The notes beneath the pieces were generated by a model. It had not been told where the DNA came from and ran no database searches. It saw only the letters and a list, made by a program, of their open reading frames with translations. Position numbers and translations under genes: made by a program. Shown piece by piece: positions 25,182 to 33,899 of a stretch of DNA of 64,000 bases. Position 1 is the stretch's first letter; each line of letters starts with the position of its first letter. Origin of the DNA: Subtercola endophyticus (GTDB taxonomy: Bacteria; Actinomycetota; Actinomycetes; Actinomycetales; Microbacteriaceae); assembly GCF_021044565.1 (NCBI RefSeq), contig NZ_CP087997.1, positions 3,782,001 to 3,846,000 of the forward strand, in the 5' to 3' direction.

Positions 25182-26081
25182 ATGGATGTTCGACACCTTC
25201 GTCATTTCTTGGCCGTTGCTGAGACTCTCAACTACACCCGTGCGGCCGAGAATCTCGTGATGGCCGCCTCGCCTTTGAGTCGCAGCATCCAGCAGCTCGA
25301 ACTCGAGATCGGTGGAACGCTGTTCGCCAGAGGAACCCGCAAAGTCGAGCTCACCCCGCTCGGCATTGCACTCGTTCCCTATGCCGAGAAGACGCTGGCC
25401 GACTTAGACGCACTTCGTCGCGAAATGACCCGAAGGCTGCAGGGTCACCGCGAGTTCGATGTCGGATTACGATCGCTGCCGCTCGAGTTGACGAATGCGT
25501 TCATCGCCGATGTGGTCAAGGCGGTCGAGCCCGAAGCGGTGGTGCGCTTGCATCCGCTCGAGTCCTACGCTCAGATGGAGCGCATCCTGAATGGGCGATT
25601 GGCGTTCGGCCTGGTGAACAGACGAGTGGATGATCGTCGGCTGGAGTATTGGGAGCTCTTGCGGGAGACGCCCGCGATCGCCCTGCCCGACATCCCGAGG
25701 TTCAGCGAGCTGACGGAGGTCACACCCCACGATCTGGTCGGGATCCGGTTGCTCATGCAGCCGGGGGCCGGATCGTTCAGCCCAGAGACGCAATTGTTCG
25801 CCGATGCGGCGGCCGAACTCGTACCCGTCGAGGCGGAGATCGTGGGAGGTCTCTCCGCGATGATCTCTGCCGGAGACTCCTGTTGCCTGACGTTGGCGAA
25901 CCCCTCATCCCCCTGGCACAAGTACCTCTCCGGCGACGGCGTGGTCATACGTCCACTCGCCGGCGTTCCGGCAAAGGCGTCGACCTATCTGACGTGGCGC
26001 ACCGACCGAGACGTTGAGGCCGACTTGACCCCCGTCATCGAGGCTGCGCGAGAGTACTTTGCCGAGCCGTGGGAGTTCTAG
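25182..26081 (+). CDS. LysR family transcriptional regulator
   Basis: A 299-residue LTTR of the CbbR/BenM-like subclass: MDVRHLRHFLAVAETLNYTRAAENL...SPLSRSIQQLE at residues 1-41, then the effector domain. It is distinct from the two NodD-like LTTRs nearby. It is divergent from the DHA2 MFS gene across a 153-bp gap that contains two ATTGCGC direct repeats twelve bases apart (25140-25158), possible binding half-sites. It probably controls the transporter and perhaps the ICL/PEP-mutase gene downstream. Confidence 0.88.
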   Translation: MDVRHLRHFLAVAETLNYTRAAENLVMAASPLSRSIQQLELEIGGTLFARGTRKVELTPLGIALVPYAEKTLADLDALRREMTRRLQGHREFDVGLRSLPLELTNAFIADVVKAVEPEAVVRLHPLESYAQMERILNGRLAFGLVNRRVDDRRLEYWELLRETPAIALPDIPRFSELTEVTPHDLVGIRLLMQPGAGSFSPETQLFADAAAELVPVEAEIVGGLSAMISAGDSCCLTLANPSSPWHKYLSGDGVVIRPLAGVPAKASTYLTWRTDRDVEADLTPVIEAAREYFAEPWEF

Positions 26082-26188
26082 TCGCCGATTGCGACTCTGA
26101 TTGCACTAATGACGGGCCGAATGTGTCGTAGACGAGCGTCGAACATGCCGTTAGCGTCGTAATCGAATTCCGCGAAAGGAACGCCGCA

Positions 26189-27028
26189 ATGGTGCGCACA
26201 CTTCAAGACGTTATCGCCAGCAACTCTCCCCTGATCGTTCCCTCGATCTACGACGGCATCTCTGCGCTTCTCGTGCGCGAACTCGAGTTCGACGCAGCGT
26301 ACATCGGCAGCTACGCCACGGGTGCGACGAAGTACGCAGTGCCGGATATCGGGTACATCGGGCTCGAAGACATGGCTGACCAAGTGCGCCGACTCGCCCC
26401 GATAGCCGGTGTTCCGGTGATCGTCGATGGCGAGGGGGGCTGGGGTAATCCGCTGCACGTCGCCCGCTCGATCCGCGTTCTCGAGCGTGCCGGTGCCGCC
26501 GCTACCCACATCGAAGATCATGAGTTCGGCAAACACCTGAGCCGGAATTCACGCATTCTGCCCGTGGGCCAGACGGTCGACAAACTCAAGGCGGCGCTCG
26601 ATGCCAGGGAGTCGGAGTCGTTCATGATCATCGCGCGCAGCGATTCACCGGGAACGGAGGGCCCGACCGCGGCGGTCGACCGCCTTCTGGCCTACCAGGA
26701 GGCCGGCGCCGATGGCCTCTTCGTCGCGGGGTTCCTCGACGAAGATTCTCACCGCCGGCTGAGGGCCGAGAGCACCGTGCCGATCTTCCAGCCCGACTTT
26801 CCGCAGCACAGCGCCGCCGACCACGCCGCGCAAAGTGCAGACGTGGTGATTTACTACGGCGTCACTCACATTGCAGCCAAAGCCGGCATGAAGAACGCGC
26901 TCGAGACGCTGAAGCGCGAATCGTCGACGATCGCCATCGAACGTGAGCTCAGTGTGGGCGGATTCGACGAATTCCTCGGCATTGAGGATGCTCGCGTTCG
27001 CGCCCGCGCGTACGACCTCATCGATTGA
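26189..27028 (+). CDS. Isocitrate lyase/PEP phosphonomutase superfamily protein
   Basis: A 279-residue (beta/alpha)8 protein of the ICL/PEPM superfamily: VPSIYDGISALLV at the N-terminus, DGEGGWGN in place of the usual DADTGYGN metal loop, HIEDHEFGKH in place of IEDQ...KKCGH (no Cys) and IIARSDS. Family members cleave or form C-C or P-C bonds of 2-oxo/2-hydroxy acids (2-methylisocitrate lyase, oxaloacetate decarboxylase, dimethylmalate lyase). The missing Cys argues against a classical lyase and for a decarboxylase or an unknown activity. GAAAGGAAC precedes the ATG. The next gene is convergent, one base away. Confidence 0.8.
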   Translation: MVRTLQDVIASNSPLIVPSIYDGISALLVRELEFDAAYIGSYATGATKYAVPDIGYIGLEDMADQVRRLAPIAGVPVIVDGEGGWGNPLHVARSIRVLERAGAAATHIEDHEFGKHLSRNSRILPVGQTVDKLKAALDARESESFMIIARSDSPGTEGPTAAVDRLLAYQEAGADGLFVAGFLDEDSHRRLRAESTVPIFQPDFPQHSAADHAAQSADVVIYYGVTHIAAKAGMKNALETLKRESSTIAIERELSVGGFDEFLGIEDARVRARAYDLID

Positions 27029-27029
27029 C

Positions 27030-28028
27030 TCACTCCGAGGGGTATCGAAGCCCGATCTCAGCTCGAATGCGGTCGAGGGTGCGCATCACCCCGAGAGTGT
27101 CGGCCCACGGAACGACGTCGCTCTCGGTGCGACCGCGCTCGAGCTGTTCGTGCACGTGCAGCACCTCGTAGCGGAGGCCCGCGCCGACGATCGGTGTCTC
27201 AAGACGCCGAGTGTCGAGAACGCCCATCTCATCCGTCGTGTGAACAACCGTGACCGAGGTCGGTGCGTGGTGGGGGAGCGGCAGCTGAATGAATCCGTTC
27301 GTTCCGTAGATCGTCGCGGTGTTGTCGAGCAGTGTCGTCATCGATGATCGCACCGTGGCCAGACCTCGGTCGAAGGCGAGCACCGCCGCCGTGTCGAGGT
27401 CGATGCCACCGCTGCCGAAGACGGTGGTCGCGGTGAGAGTGCGGGGCTCTCCGAGAAGCCATCGCGAAAGCTGCACCGGGTAGAAGCCCATGTCGAGCAG
27501 TGTTCCACCGCCGGCGTCGAGGTCGTGCATCCGGTTGGGGATGCCCGGAGTCTGCGGCACGGCGAAGCCGAAGTTGGCATCGAGCCCGACGACGTCGCCG
27601 ATCTCGCCGGCATCGACGAGCGCTCGCAGTGTTTGATAAGCCGGAAGAAAGCGCGACCAGATGGCTTCCATCACGAAGACGCCTCGTGCCTGCGCGGCAT
27701 CGACGATGTCGCGAGCTTCTCGTTCGTTGAGGGCGAAGGGCTTCTCGAGCAGAACATGTTTGCCTGCGTGGATGTACCGCAGAGCAGCCGCGCGGTGTGC
27801 GGTATGGGGGGAAGCCACGTAGACGATGTCGATTTCGCTGTCGTCTGCCAGCTGTTTGCCTGACGCGTATCGCTGAGGGATGCCGAACTCGTCGCCGAAG
27901 CGAGCGGCGGATTCGGCGGTTCGGGAGGCGACCGCGGCCAACTCGGCGTCGGGTACCTCTGCGAGGGCGGCGGCGAACTGGTGTGCGATCGATCCTGTCG
28001 CTGAGATGCCCCACCGTACGCGTGTCAT
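27030..28028 (-). CDS. Gfo/Idh/MocA family oxidoreductase
   Basis: A 332-residue NAD(P)-dependent dehydrogenase. The Rossmann start is RWGISATGSIAHQFAAAL, the cofactor/catalytic motif KHVLLEKPFAL and the C-terminal substrate domain contains DLDAGGGTLLDMGFYPV. The start ATG at 28028 places the conserved domain at residue 3; the open frame continues upstream to 28160 without support. Members act on cyclitols, sugars or trans-dihydrodiols. No operon partner on the same strand; divergent from the DHFR-like gene. Confidence 0.86.
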   Translation of the reverse strand: MTRVRWGISATGSIAHQFAAALAEVPDAELAAVASRTAESAARFGDEFGIPQRYASGKQLADDSEIDIVYVASPHTAHRAAALRYIHAGKHVLLEKPFALNEREARDIVDAAQARGVFVMEAIWSRFLPAYQTLRALVDAGEIGDVVGLDANFGFAVPQTPGIPNRMHDLDAGGGTLLDMGFYPVQLSRWLLGEPRTLTATTVFGSGGIDLDTAAVLAFDRGLATVRSSMTTLLDNTATIYGTNGFIQLPLPHHAPTSVTVVHTTDEMGVLDTRRLETPIVGAGLRYEVLHVHEQLERGRTESDVVPWADTLGVMRTLDRIRAEIGLRYPSE

Positions 28029-28137
28029 TCCGAAGAGCGTATACCCGTTCGGTTTTGGTGTCGCACCATTTTGCGCCTTGCCACCCGCGGCGGCGGCTGT
28101 AGGGTTTTGTGAAGCGGGCCAGCAGCGAGGAGTGACG

Positions 28138-28788
28138 ATGTCGTCAGTACGGGTACACAATTTCTCTATTTCTCTCGACGGCTACGGCACCGGCGAGGGG
28201 CAGAGCATCGACGCGCCGTTCGGGCACGCCGGAATGCGCCTGAACGAGTGGGCGTTCGGCACTCGCACCTTTCGTGACATGCTCGCTCCCGGCGAAGGCG
28301 GCGGCTCGTACGGGGTCGACGAGGCGTTCGCCAGCAACTGGGCCGAGGGCATCGGCGTCGAGATCATGGGCCGCAACAAGTTCAGCCCGTACCGCGGGCC
28401 GATGGATGAGGCGTGGCAGGGCTGGTGGGGCGAGAACCCACCCTTTCACACGCCGGTCATCGTTCTGACGCACCACCCGCGGCCGCCGCTCGAACTCGGG
28501 GGCGGCAACACCTTCTTCTTCGTGGATGCGGATGCACCGACGGCACTTGCGCAGGCGCGCGAACTCGCGGGCGACCTCGACATCAGAATCGGCGGCGGGG
28601 TCGACACCGTGCGCCAGTTTCTCGCAGCCGACCTCATCGACCGCATGCACCTCGTGGTGGTTCCGATCGTGCTCGGGCGCGGGGAGAATCTGTGGCAGGG
28701 GCTTGAAGGCATTGAAGCGCGCTTCGACATCGAGTCGACGCCGTCGCCCAGCGGTGTCACGCATCTCACCTTCACCCGCCGCGCCTGA
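28138..28788 (+). CDS. Dihydrofolate reductase-like (RibD C-terminal domain) protein
   Basis: A 216-residue protein of the RibD-C/DHFR fold: RVHNFSISLDGY at the N-terminus and GGGVDTVRQFLAADLIDRMHLVVVPIVLGRGENLW near residues 150-190. These proteins bind NADPH and reduce pteridine- or flavin-precursor-like substrates, but most stand-alone members are uncharacterised. The ATG at 28138 has GAGGAG seven bases upstream. Monocistronic, followed by a very long inverted repeat. Confidence 0.84.
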   Translation: MSSVRVHNFSISLDGYGTGEGQSIDAPFGHAGMRLNEWAFGTRTFRDMLAPGEGGGSYGVDEAFASNWAEGIGVEIMGRNKFSPYRGPMDEAWQGWWGENPPFHTPVIVLTHHPRPPLELGGGNTFFFVDADAPTALAQARELAGDLDIRIGGGVDTVRQFLAADLIDRMHLVVVPIVLGRGENLWQGLEGIEARFDIESTPSPSGVTHLTFTRRA

Positions 28789-28808
28789 GTCGCGCGGGCA
28801 TCCTGCGC

Positions 28809-28880
28809 CGCGAGGGCGACTCTTCCGGACGAGATGAGCCGCCGGGGCGGCCGCTCTCGTCCGGAAGAGTCGCTTTCGCG
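28809..28880. terminator. Long inverted repeat (19 bp perfect, 26 bp with G-U pairs) between convergent genes
   Basis: GCGACTCTTCCGGACGAGA (28816-28834) is exactly reverse-complemented at 28855-28873 around a 20-base GC-rich loop. Allowing two G-U pairs, the stem extends outward through CGCGA/TCGCG. Located between the DHFR-like gene and pgi, which converge. Only a short T-run follows. Confidence 0.75.
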
Positions 28881-28945
28881 ATGAGGCGGGGCGGAGGCGG
28901 GGCGGGGGCGGGGCGGGGGCGGGGAGGGAGGGTGCGAGCGGCGGG

Positions 28946-30676
28946 CTACGCGCCGCGCAGGGCGAGGTAGGCGGCGATGAGGGACTTGGTGGACGCGTCT
29001 TGTGAGGCGAGGGCATCCGCATCGCCCGCCACCGCGGGGGTGACCTGCAGGGCGAGCTGCTTGCCGAGCTCGACGCCCCACTGGTCGAACGAGTCGATGC
29101 CCCAGATGGTTCCCTCGGTGAACACGATGTGCTCGTAGAGGGCGATGAGCTGGCCCACGACGCTCGGCGTGAGCGCGGGCGCGAGGATGCTCGTGGTGGG
29201 CTTGTTGCCGGTGAACACCCGAGCGGGTACGACTGCTTCGGCGGTACCCTCGGCGCGCACCTCGTCGGCGGTCTTGCCGAACGCGAGGGCCTTGGTTTGG
29301 GCGAAGAAGTTCGCCATGAAGAGGTCGTGCACGTCTTGCCCGGGCTTCACGGCGTGCCCGTCGCCCGTGTTGTCTTTCAGCGGATGCGCGGGGTTCGCCA
29401 CGGCGATGAAGTCCGCTGGAATGAGCCGCGTGCCCTGGTGGATGAGCTGGTAGAAGGCGTGCTGGCCGTTCGTGCCCGGCTCGCCCCAGAAGATCTCGCC
29501 GGTGTCGCTGGTGACGGGGGAGCCGTCCCAGCGAACGCTCTTGCCGTTCGACTCCATGGTGAGCTGCTGCAGATAGGCCGGAAAACGGTGCAGGTACTGC
29601 GCATACGGCAGCACCGCGTGGCTCTGAGCGCCGAGAAAGTTGGTGTACCACACGTTCAACAGCCCCATCAGCACGGGCACGTTCCGCTCGAGGGGGGTGG
29701 TGCGCATGTGCTCGTCGATGGCGTGAAAGCCCGCGAGAAAGTCGCGCCAGTTGTCGGGGCCGATGGCGATGACCACCGAGGTGCCGATGGCCGAGTCGAC
29801 CGAGTAGCGGCCGCCCACCCAGTCCCAGAAGCCGAAAGCATTCTCGGGATCGATGCCGAACGCTGCCACCTTGTCGAGCGCGGTCGACACGGCGACGAAG
29901 TGCTTCGCCACGGCGTTCGTGCGATCATCCTCGCTGTCGGAGATGGCGCCGGATGCGCCAAGCCGCTCCCAGAGCCACTGCCGAGCCAGGCGGGCGTTCG
30001 TGAGGGTCTCGAGGGTGCCGAAGGTCTTCGACGCCACAATGAAGAGCGTGGTCTCGGGGTCGAGATCGGCCGTCTTCTCGTAGATGTCGCTCGGGTCGAT
30101 GTTCGAGACGAAACGGCACTGGATGCCCGCCTGCACATACGGCTTCAAAGCCTCGTAGACCATGACGGGCCCGAGATCCGACCCACCGATGCCGATGTTG
30201 ACGACCGTCTCGATGCGTTTGCCCGTGACGCCGACCCATTCGCCCGACCGCACCTTCTCGGCGAAGGTGAATACCTTGTCGAGGGTTTTGTGTACCTGGG
30301 CGTCGATGTCTTCGCCGTCGACAACGAACCCGAGCGGCGGCACCAGCCCTTCGCCGTCTTTCGGGCGGCGGAGGGCGGTGTGCAGAACGGCGCGGTCTTC
30401 GGTGACGTTGATGTGTTCGCCCGCGATCATCGCCTCGTACCGGCCGGCGACGTCGGCGTCTTTCGCGAGCTGAAGGAGCAGGCCCAGAACCTCTTCGGTC
30501 AGCAGCGACTTCGACAGGTCGACCGTGAGATCGGCGGCCTGAAAGGTGTACGTCGAGGCGCGCGAGGCGTCGGCGTCGAACCAGCCGCGCAGGTCGGGCT
30601 CGAAGTGGTCGGCGATGCCGGCCAACTGCTTCCAGGCGTCGGTTGAGGTGGAATCGAGAGGAACGGATTCGGTCAT
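28946..30676 (-). CDS. pgi: Glucose-6-phosphate isomerase
   Basis: A 576-residue phosphoglucose isomerase converting glucose 6-phosphate and fructose 6-phosphate in the cytoplasm (glycolysis/gluconeogenesis). Signatures visible: [31 protein letters not shown], the catalytic-Glu stretch [11 protein letters not shown], and [19 protein letters not shown]. Length and order of motifs match the actinobacterial/enterobacterial long form. Monocistronic on the minus strand, with a 100-base gap to the permease gene downstream. Confidence 0.96.
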   Translation of the reverse strand: MTESVPLDSTSTDAWKQLAGIADHFEPDLRGWFDADASRASTYTFQAADLTVDLSKSLLTEEVLGLLLQLAKDADVAGRYEAMIAGEHINVTEDRAVLHTALRRPKDGEGLVPPLGFVVDGEDIDAQVHKTLDKVFTFAEKVRSGEWVGVTGKRIETVVNIGIGGSDLGPVMVYEALKPYVQAGIQCRFVSNIDPSDIYEKTADLDPETTLFIVASKTFGTLETLTNARLARQWLWERLGASGAISDSEDDRTNAVAKHFVAVSTALDKVAAFGIDPENAFGFWDWVGGRYSVDSAIGTSVVIAIGPDNWRDFLAGFHAIDEHMRTTPLERNVPVLMGLLNVWYTNFLGAQSHAVLPYAQYLHRFPAYLQQLTMESNGKSVRWDGSPVTSDTGEIFWGEPGTNGQHAFYQLIHQGTRLIPADFIAVANPAHPLKDNTGDGHAVKPGQDVHDLFMANFFAQTKALAFGKTADEVRAEGTAEAVVPARVFTGNKPTTSILAPALTPSVVGQLIALYEHIVFTEGTIWGIDSFDQWGVELGKQLALQVTPAVAGDADALASQDASTKSLIAAYLALRGA

Positions 30677-30776
30677 GAAACTCTCCTTGACGCCGGCGCG
30701 GTGGTGGCCGTTCCCACCTTATTACCTGACCGGCCCCTTACACGGGCCCTTGTACCTGAGCCACGTATTCGACGGG

Positions 30777-32234
30777 TCAGTCGAAGCTCCGCAACGCCTC
30801 GGCGGGGGCAATCCTGCTGGCTCGCCTGCCGGGCAGAACCGACACCAGCACCGAGAAGAGCAGCGTTGCGCCGAGAATGATCACAACGAACCAGGGCGAG
30901 ATGACCGGCGGCATGAATCCCCGAACACCGAACGTGGCATTGGCGCCCACGAAACCGTAGAGAACACCGAGCAACAGACCCAGCACTGCGCCGATGCTCG
31001 ACACGATGAGACTCTCGGCCACGATCATCCGCCTCGCCTGCCGTGCCGTCAGGCCCACCGAGCGCAGCACCGCGATCTCGCGACGGCGTTGGATGACCGA
31101 CAGGGTGAGCGTGCTGGCGAGCCCGATGGCGGCGACGAGCACCGAGAACGAGGTGAGAATGTAGACCACGGTGAGCATCGCGGTGATGCCCTGCGACACC
31201 TGCTGCAGTTCTGCGGCGTCGCCGAAGTAGTCGCGCAACTGGGTGATGTACATGTCGCCCGCCACCGTGAACATGGTGATCAGCGTGATGCCGATCACCA
31301 CGGCGACGATGCTGCGCGCGGTGCGCATCGCATCCAGCCGCAGGTTCGCGCCTGCCAGAACGAGTTCGCCGCGGCCTGTTGCGCCGCGGCCTCCCTCGTT
31401 TCGGCCCCCCTCGCCTCGCGCGGCAGTCCGGGTGATGAGCCCGGCGGCGACGACAATGAGCGGCGCTGTGAAGGCCGGTGCGCCGAGAACGATGCCGAGA
31501 ATCGACAGGGTGCCGCCCGGAAAGGCGACCACCAGACCGATCGGAGAGGCGAGACCCGCGATCAGGCCCAGCGCGAGAAAGACGAGCCCCGCAACGAAGA
31601 GGGCGATTCCCCAGCGGCGCCGGCGGCGCGTGACCTCGGTCGGCTGTCGCCTGCTTTCGGCCACGCTGTGGGTGGCCTCGACGGGCGAGACGCTCGCGAC
31701 GCGCTTGGCGCCGGCCGCCGCAGCGAGCGTCGAGACCACGAGACAGACGACAGCGGGAACAACGAAGACCTGCCCGGCCGGAACGAAGACGAGGTGCGCA
31801 TCTGTGCTCGCGTTCAGTATGGCGATCGCGGCCAGCGCAAGCGCGACTCCGGCGGCCACGCCCACCACGCCCCCCGCTATGCCGACGGCGAGTCCGTCGA
31901 TTCGGGATGCCCGGCGAACCTGGCGCGAGGTGGCGCCGACCAGGCGCAGCAGCGCAATGTCGCGGATGCGCCCTGCGTACACGGCCTGGAACGTGCCCGA
32001 GATCACGATGGCAGCGGTGAGCACGGCGATTCCGAGAAAGGCCGCGCCGACCGAGGTGAGTGCGACCCGCACCACGCCGTCGTCGTCGAGTCCCGTGTTC
32101 TGCAGTGCGCGCACGAAGACCTCGATCGATTCGAGCAGGAGAACGGCGAACGCAGCGACCACGGCGACCACGGCGACGCTCGCCGCATAGCGGCCCGCCG
32201 ATACGCGCAGCTCTCGCAGCGCCCACATTCTCAC
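30777..32234 (-). CDS. ABC transporter permease (FtsX/MacB-like)
   Basis: A 485-residue membrane protein with two FtsX modules and about ten hydrophobic segments (RYAASVAVVAVVAAFAVLLL at the N-terminus, WFVVIILGATLLFSVLVSV near the C-terminus). The coupling-helix text IALLRLVGATSRQVRR / IAVLRSVGLTARQARR, typical of FtsX/MacB-type permeases, occurs twice. Pairs with the ATPase whose stop overlaps its start (ATGA). Such systems work as mechanotransmission machines or exporters of peptides/lipids. No periplasmic adaptor is adjacent, as usual in Gram-positives. Confidence 0.86.
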   Translation of the reverse strand: MRMWALRELRVSAGRYAASVAVVAVVAAFAVLLLESIEVFVRALQNTGLDDDGVVRVALTSVGAAFLGIAVLTAAIVISGTFQAVYAGRIRDIALLRLVGATSRQVRRASRIDGLAVGIAGGVVGVAAGVALALAAIAILNASTDAHLVFVPAGQVFVVPAVVCLVVSTLAAAAGAKRVASVSPVEATHSVAESRRQPTEVTRRRRRWGIALFVAGLVFLALGLIAGLASPIGLVVAFPGGTLSILGIVLGAPAFTAPLIVVAAGLITRTAARGEGGRNEGGRGATGRGELVLAGANLRLDAMRTARSIVAVVIGITLITMFTVAGDMYITQLRDYFGDAAELQQVSQGITAMLTVVYILTSFSVLVAAIGLASTLTLSVIQRRREIAVLRSVGLTARQARRMIVAESLIVSSIGAVLGLLLGVLYGFVGANATFGVRGFMPPVISPWFVVIILGATLLFSVLVSVLPGRRASRIAPAEALRSFD

Positions 32235-32977
32235 GAGGCGCCGCCCACCGTGCGCCGGGCGATCTGTTCGGTGGTTCCGCCGGCCCAGTCGTCAACAATC
32301 ACGCCGTCGTTCATGAGCACCACGCGGTGTGCATAACTGGCGGCGCCGGGGTCGTGGGTGATGAGCACCACGGTCTGCCCATACTCGGTCGGGGCCGAGC
32401 GCAACAGGCTGAGAACCTCACTGCTCGACACGCTGTCGAGCGCGCCCGTCGGTTCGTCGGCGAAGATCACGGCAGGGCGCGTCGCCAGCGCTCGGGCGAT
32501 CGCCACCCGCTGTTGCTGCCCGCCCGAGAGCTGCTGCGGGCGGTGGTCGACCCGGTCGCCGAGGCCGAGTCGCTCGACCACGAGGTCGATCCAGTGCGTC
32601 GTTTCGGCGTCGATGCGCGAACCGGCCAGCAGAAACGGCAAGCGGATGTTCTCGATGGCCGAAAGCGCGGGCAACAGGTTGAACGACTGAAACACGAATC
32701 CCATCCGTTCGCGTCGCAGAATGGTGAGCTGTTCATCTGGCAGCCCGGTGATCTGCTGCTCGCCGAGCCACACGCGCCCAGCGGTGGGAACGTCGAGCCC
32801 GGCCAGCATCTGCAGCAGGGTCGACTTGCCCGAACCCGACGGCCCCATGATCGCGGTCACCTGGCCCTCGGCTATCTCGAGGTCGACCTGCCGCAGCGCG
32901 TGCACCGGCGAAGCGTCGTCGCCGAACGTCTTGGTCAGGCCTCGAGCGGTCACAGCGGCACGGGAAACTGATGTCAT
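32231..32977 (-). CDS. ABC transporter ATP-binding protein (LolD/MacB-type)
   Basis: A 248-residue ATPase: Walker A GPSGSGKST (residues about 41-49), Q-loop FVFQSFNLLPALSAIEN, signature LSGGQQQRVAIARAL, Walker B VIFADEPTGALD and H-loop LITHD. The start ATG at 32977 places the conserved domain at residue 8; the open frame upstream to 33256 crosses a large inverted repeat and is not coding. Co-translated with the FtsX-like permease. Confidence 0.9.
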   Translation of the reverse strand: MTSVSRAAVTARGLTKTFGDDASPVHALRQVDLEIAEGQVTAIMGPSGSGKSTLLQMLAGLDVPTAGRVWLGEQQITGLPDEQLTILRRERMGFVFQSFNLLPALSAIENIRLPFLLAGSRIDAETTHWIDLVVERLGLGDRVDHRPQQLSGGQQQRVAIARALATRPAVIFADEPTGALDSVSSSEVLSLLRSAPTEYGQTVVLITHDPGAASYAHRVVLMNDGVIVDDWAGGTTEQIARRTVGGAS

Positions 32978-33095
32978 GCCTGCCACTGTATGAAGTGGCT
33001 GGCGGTAGCGGATCGTGCTGCAGAACACCCTTTGCGCCCGCTCATCGGCACGCCATCGTCCCCCGGTGCTACTTTCTTCGTGCCACTGCCCTCGT

Positions 33096-33152
33096 CGAGC
33101 TACGAGTTTGTGCGGGTGGCGCGCCTGCTCACCCGCACAAACTCGTAGCTCG
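33096..33152. repeat. Perfect 23-bp inverted repeat in a divergent intergenic region
   Basis: The arm at 33096-33118 (beginning CGAGCTACGAGTTTGTGCGG) is exactly reverse-complemented at 33130-33152 around an 11-base loop. It lies between the start of the MacB-type ATPase gene and the HicB-like gene, which diverge, so it is not at a 3' end. The rest of this 288-base gap holds the HicB-like operator and no gene. Confidence 0.8.
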
Positions 33153-33234
33153 AATGAAGGCGGAGTCGACGATGGGGTCGGCGCGCGTGCGGATGCGCGG
33201 ACCGGGATCGATCGCCGCGAAATTCGCGCTTGAC

Positions 33235-33268
33235 TATGACACCGCAGTGGTGTCATAGTGGTGTCATG
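33235..33268. promoter_or_regulatory. Three-half-site operator overlapping the HicB-like start codon
   Basis: TATGACACC (33235-33243) and GGTGTCATA (33249-33257) form a perfect 9-bp inverted repeat with a 5-base spacer. A third copy, GGTGTCATG (33260-33268), follows in direct orientation eleven bases on and includes the ATG. This suits cooperative binding of a ribbon-helix-helix protein to its own promoter. Confidence 0.65.
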
Positions 33269-33859
33269 GAATTGGAACGATACGTCGCCGAGCTTCGTCA
33301 GCAGTTGGCCTCCGCCGCCGCCAGCGGGGGAGAGGCCACTCGGGCGCTCGCCGAGCAGCTCAGTTTTTCGCTCGATGCGGCAACGCGGCTGGTGTTGCTC
33401 GAAGCGCTCAGTGAAGCAGCGGGCGAGATTACGCGCGAGATCGCCCCGGGATCGGTCGAAGTGCGGCTGCGCGGGCGCGATCCGGAGTTCGCGGTATCGG
33501 TGGCCAGTCAGCCTGTGTTCGCCGAACGTTCGGCGGGTGTGTCGAATGCAACGTCACCGGATGCCGCATTCGGGGTGGCGACACCACTTGTGACACCACG
33601 CGATGTCGAACCCGCTCTCGAGGCGTCGCAGCCCGACGGGATCGGGGCAGACCTGAGAGACGACGTTTCGACGTCGCGCACCACGCTGCGACTGCCCGAC
33701 CAGCTGAAGGGGCGAGTCGAAAAGGCTGCCGCCCACGAAGGGCTCTCGCTCAACACCTGGCTGGTGCGGGCGATCGCCGATGCGCTCGAGCCGAAGGCGC
33801 GCCGCGGCGCTCAAAAAGAGAGCCGATCGAACAACTCCTTCACCGGCTGGGCTCGCTGA
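33266..33859 (+). CDS. HicB-like ribbon-helix-helix protein (DUF4097-locus regulator)
   Basis: A 197-residue protein. The N-terminal helical domain (MELERYVAELRQQL..., ATRLVLLEALSEAAGEITREIAPGSVEVRLRG) is conserved in actinobacterial homologues. A variable linker follows, then a C-terminal Arc/HicB-type ribbon-helix-helix (TTLRLPDQLKGRVEKAAAHEG, LNTWLVRAIADAL; about residues 140-180) and a terminal FTGWAR tag. The family is often named HicB antitoxin, but no HicA toxin is adjacent, so a transcription factor role is more likely. The ATG at 33266 overlaps an operator half-site, implying autoregulation. Confidence 0.82.
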   Translation: MELERYVAELRQQLASAAASGGEATRALAEQLSFSLDAATRLVLLEALSEAAGEITREIAPGSVEVRLRGRDPEFAVSVASQPVFAERSAGVSNATSPDAAFGVATPLVTPRDVEPALEASQPDGIGADLRDDVSTSRTTLRLPDQLKGRVEKAAAHEGLSLNTWLVRAIADALEPKARRGAQKESRSNNSFTGWAR

Positions 33860-33899
33860 CCGGGCCCTCCCCTCCGACTACGCACGAAAGAAGATGCTC

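Noticed and set aside
30546..32336. Long plus-strand open frame opposite the FtsX-like permease
   Set aside because: Antisense shadow; the minus-strand frame contains repeated FtsX motifs and is coupled to its ATPase.
33266..33859. HicAB toxin-antitoxin module
   Set aside because: Only the HicB-like ribbon-helix-helix protein is present. The next gene is a DUF4097 protein, and no small HicA-type dsRBD toxin frame exists on either side.
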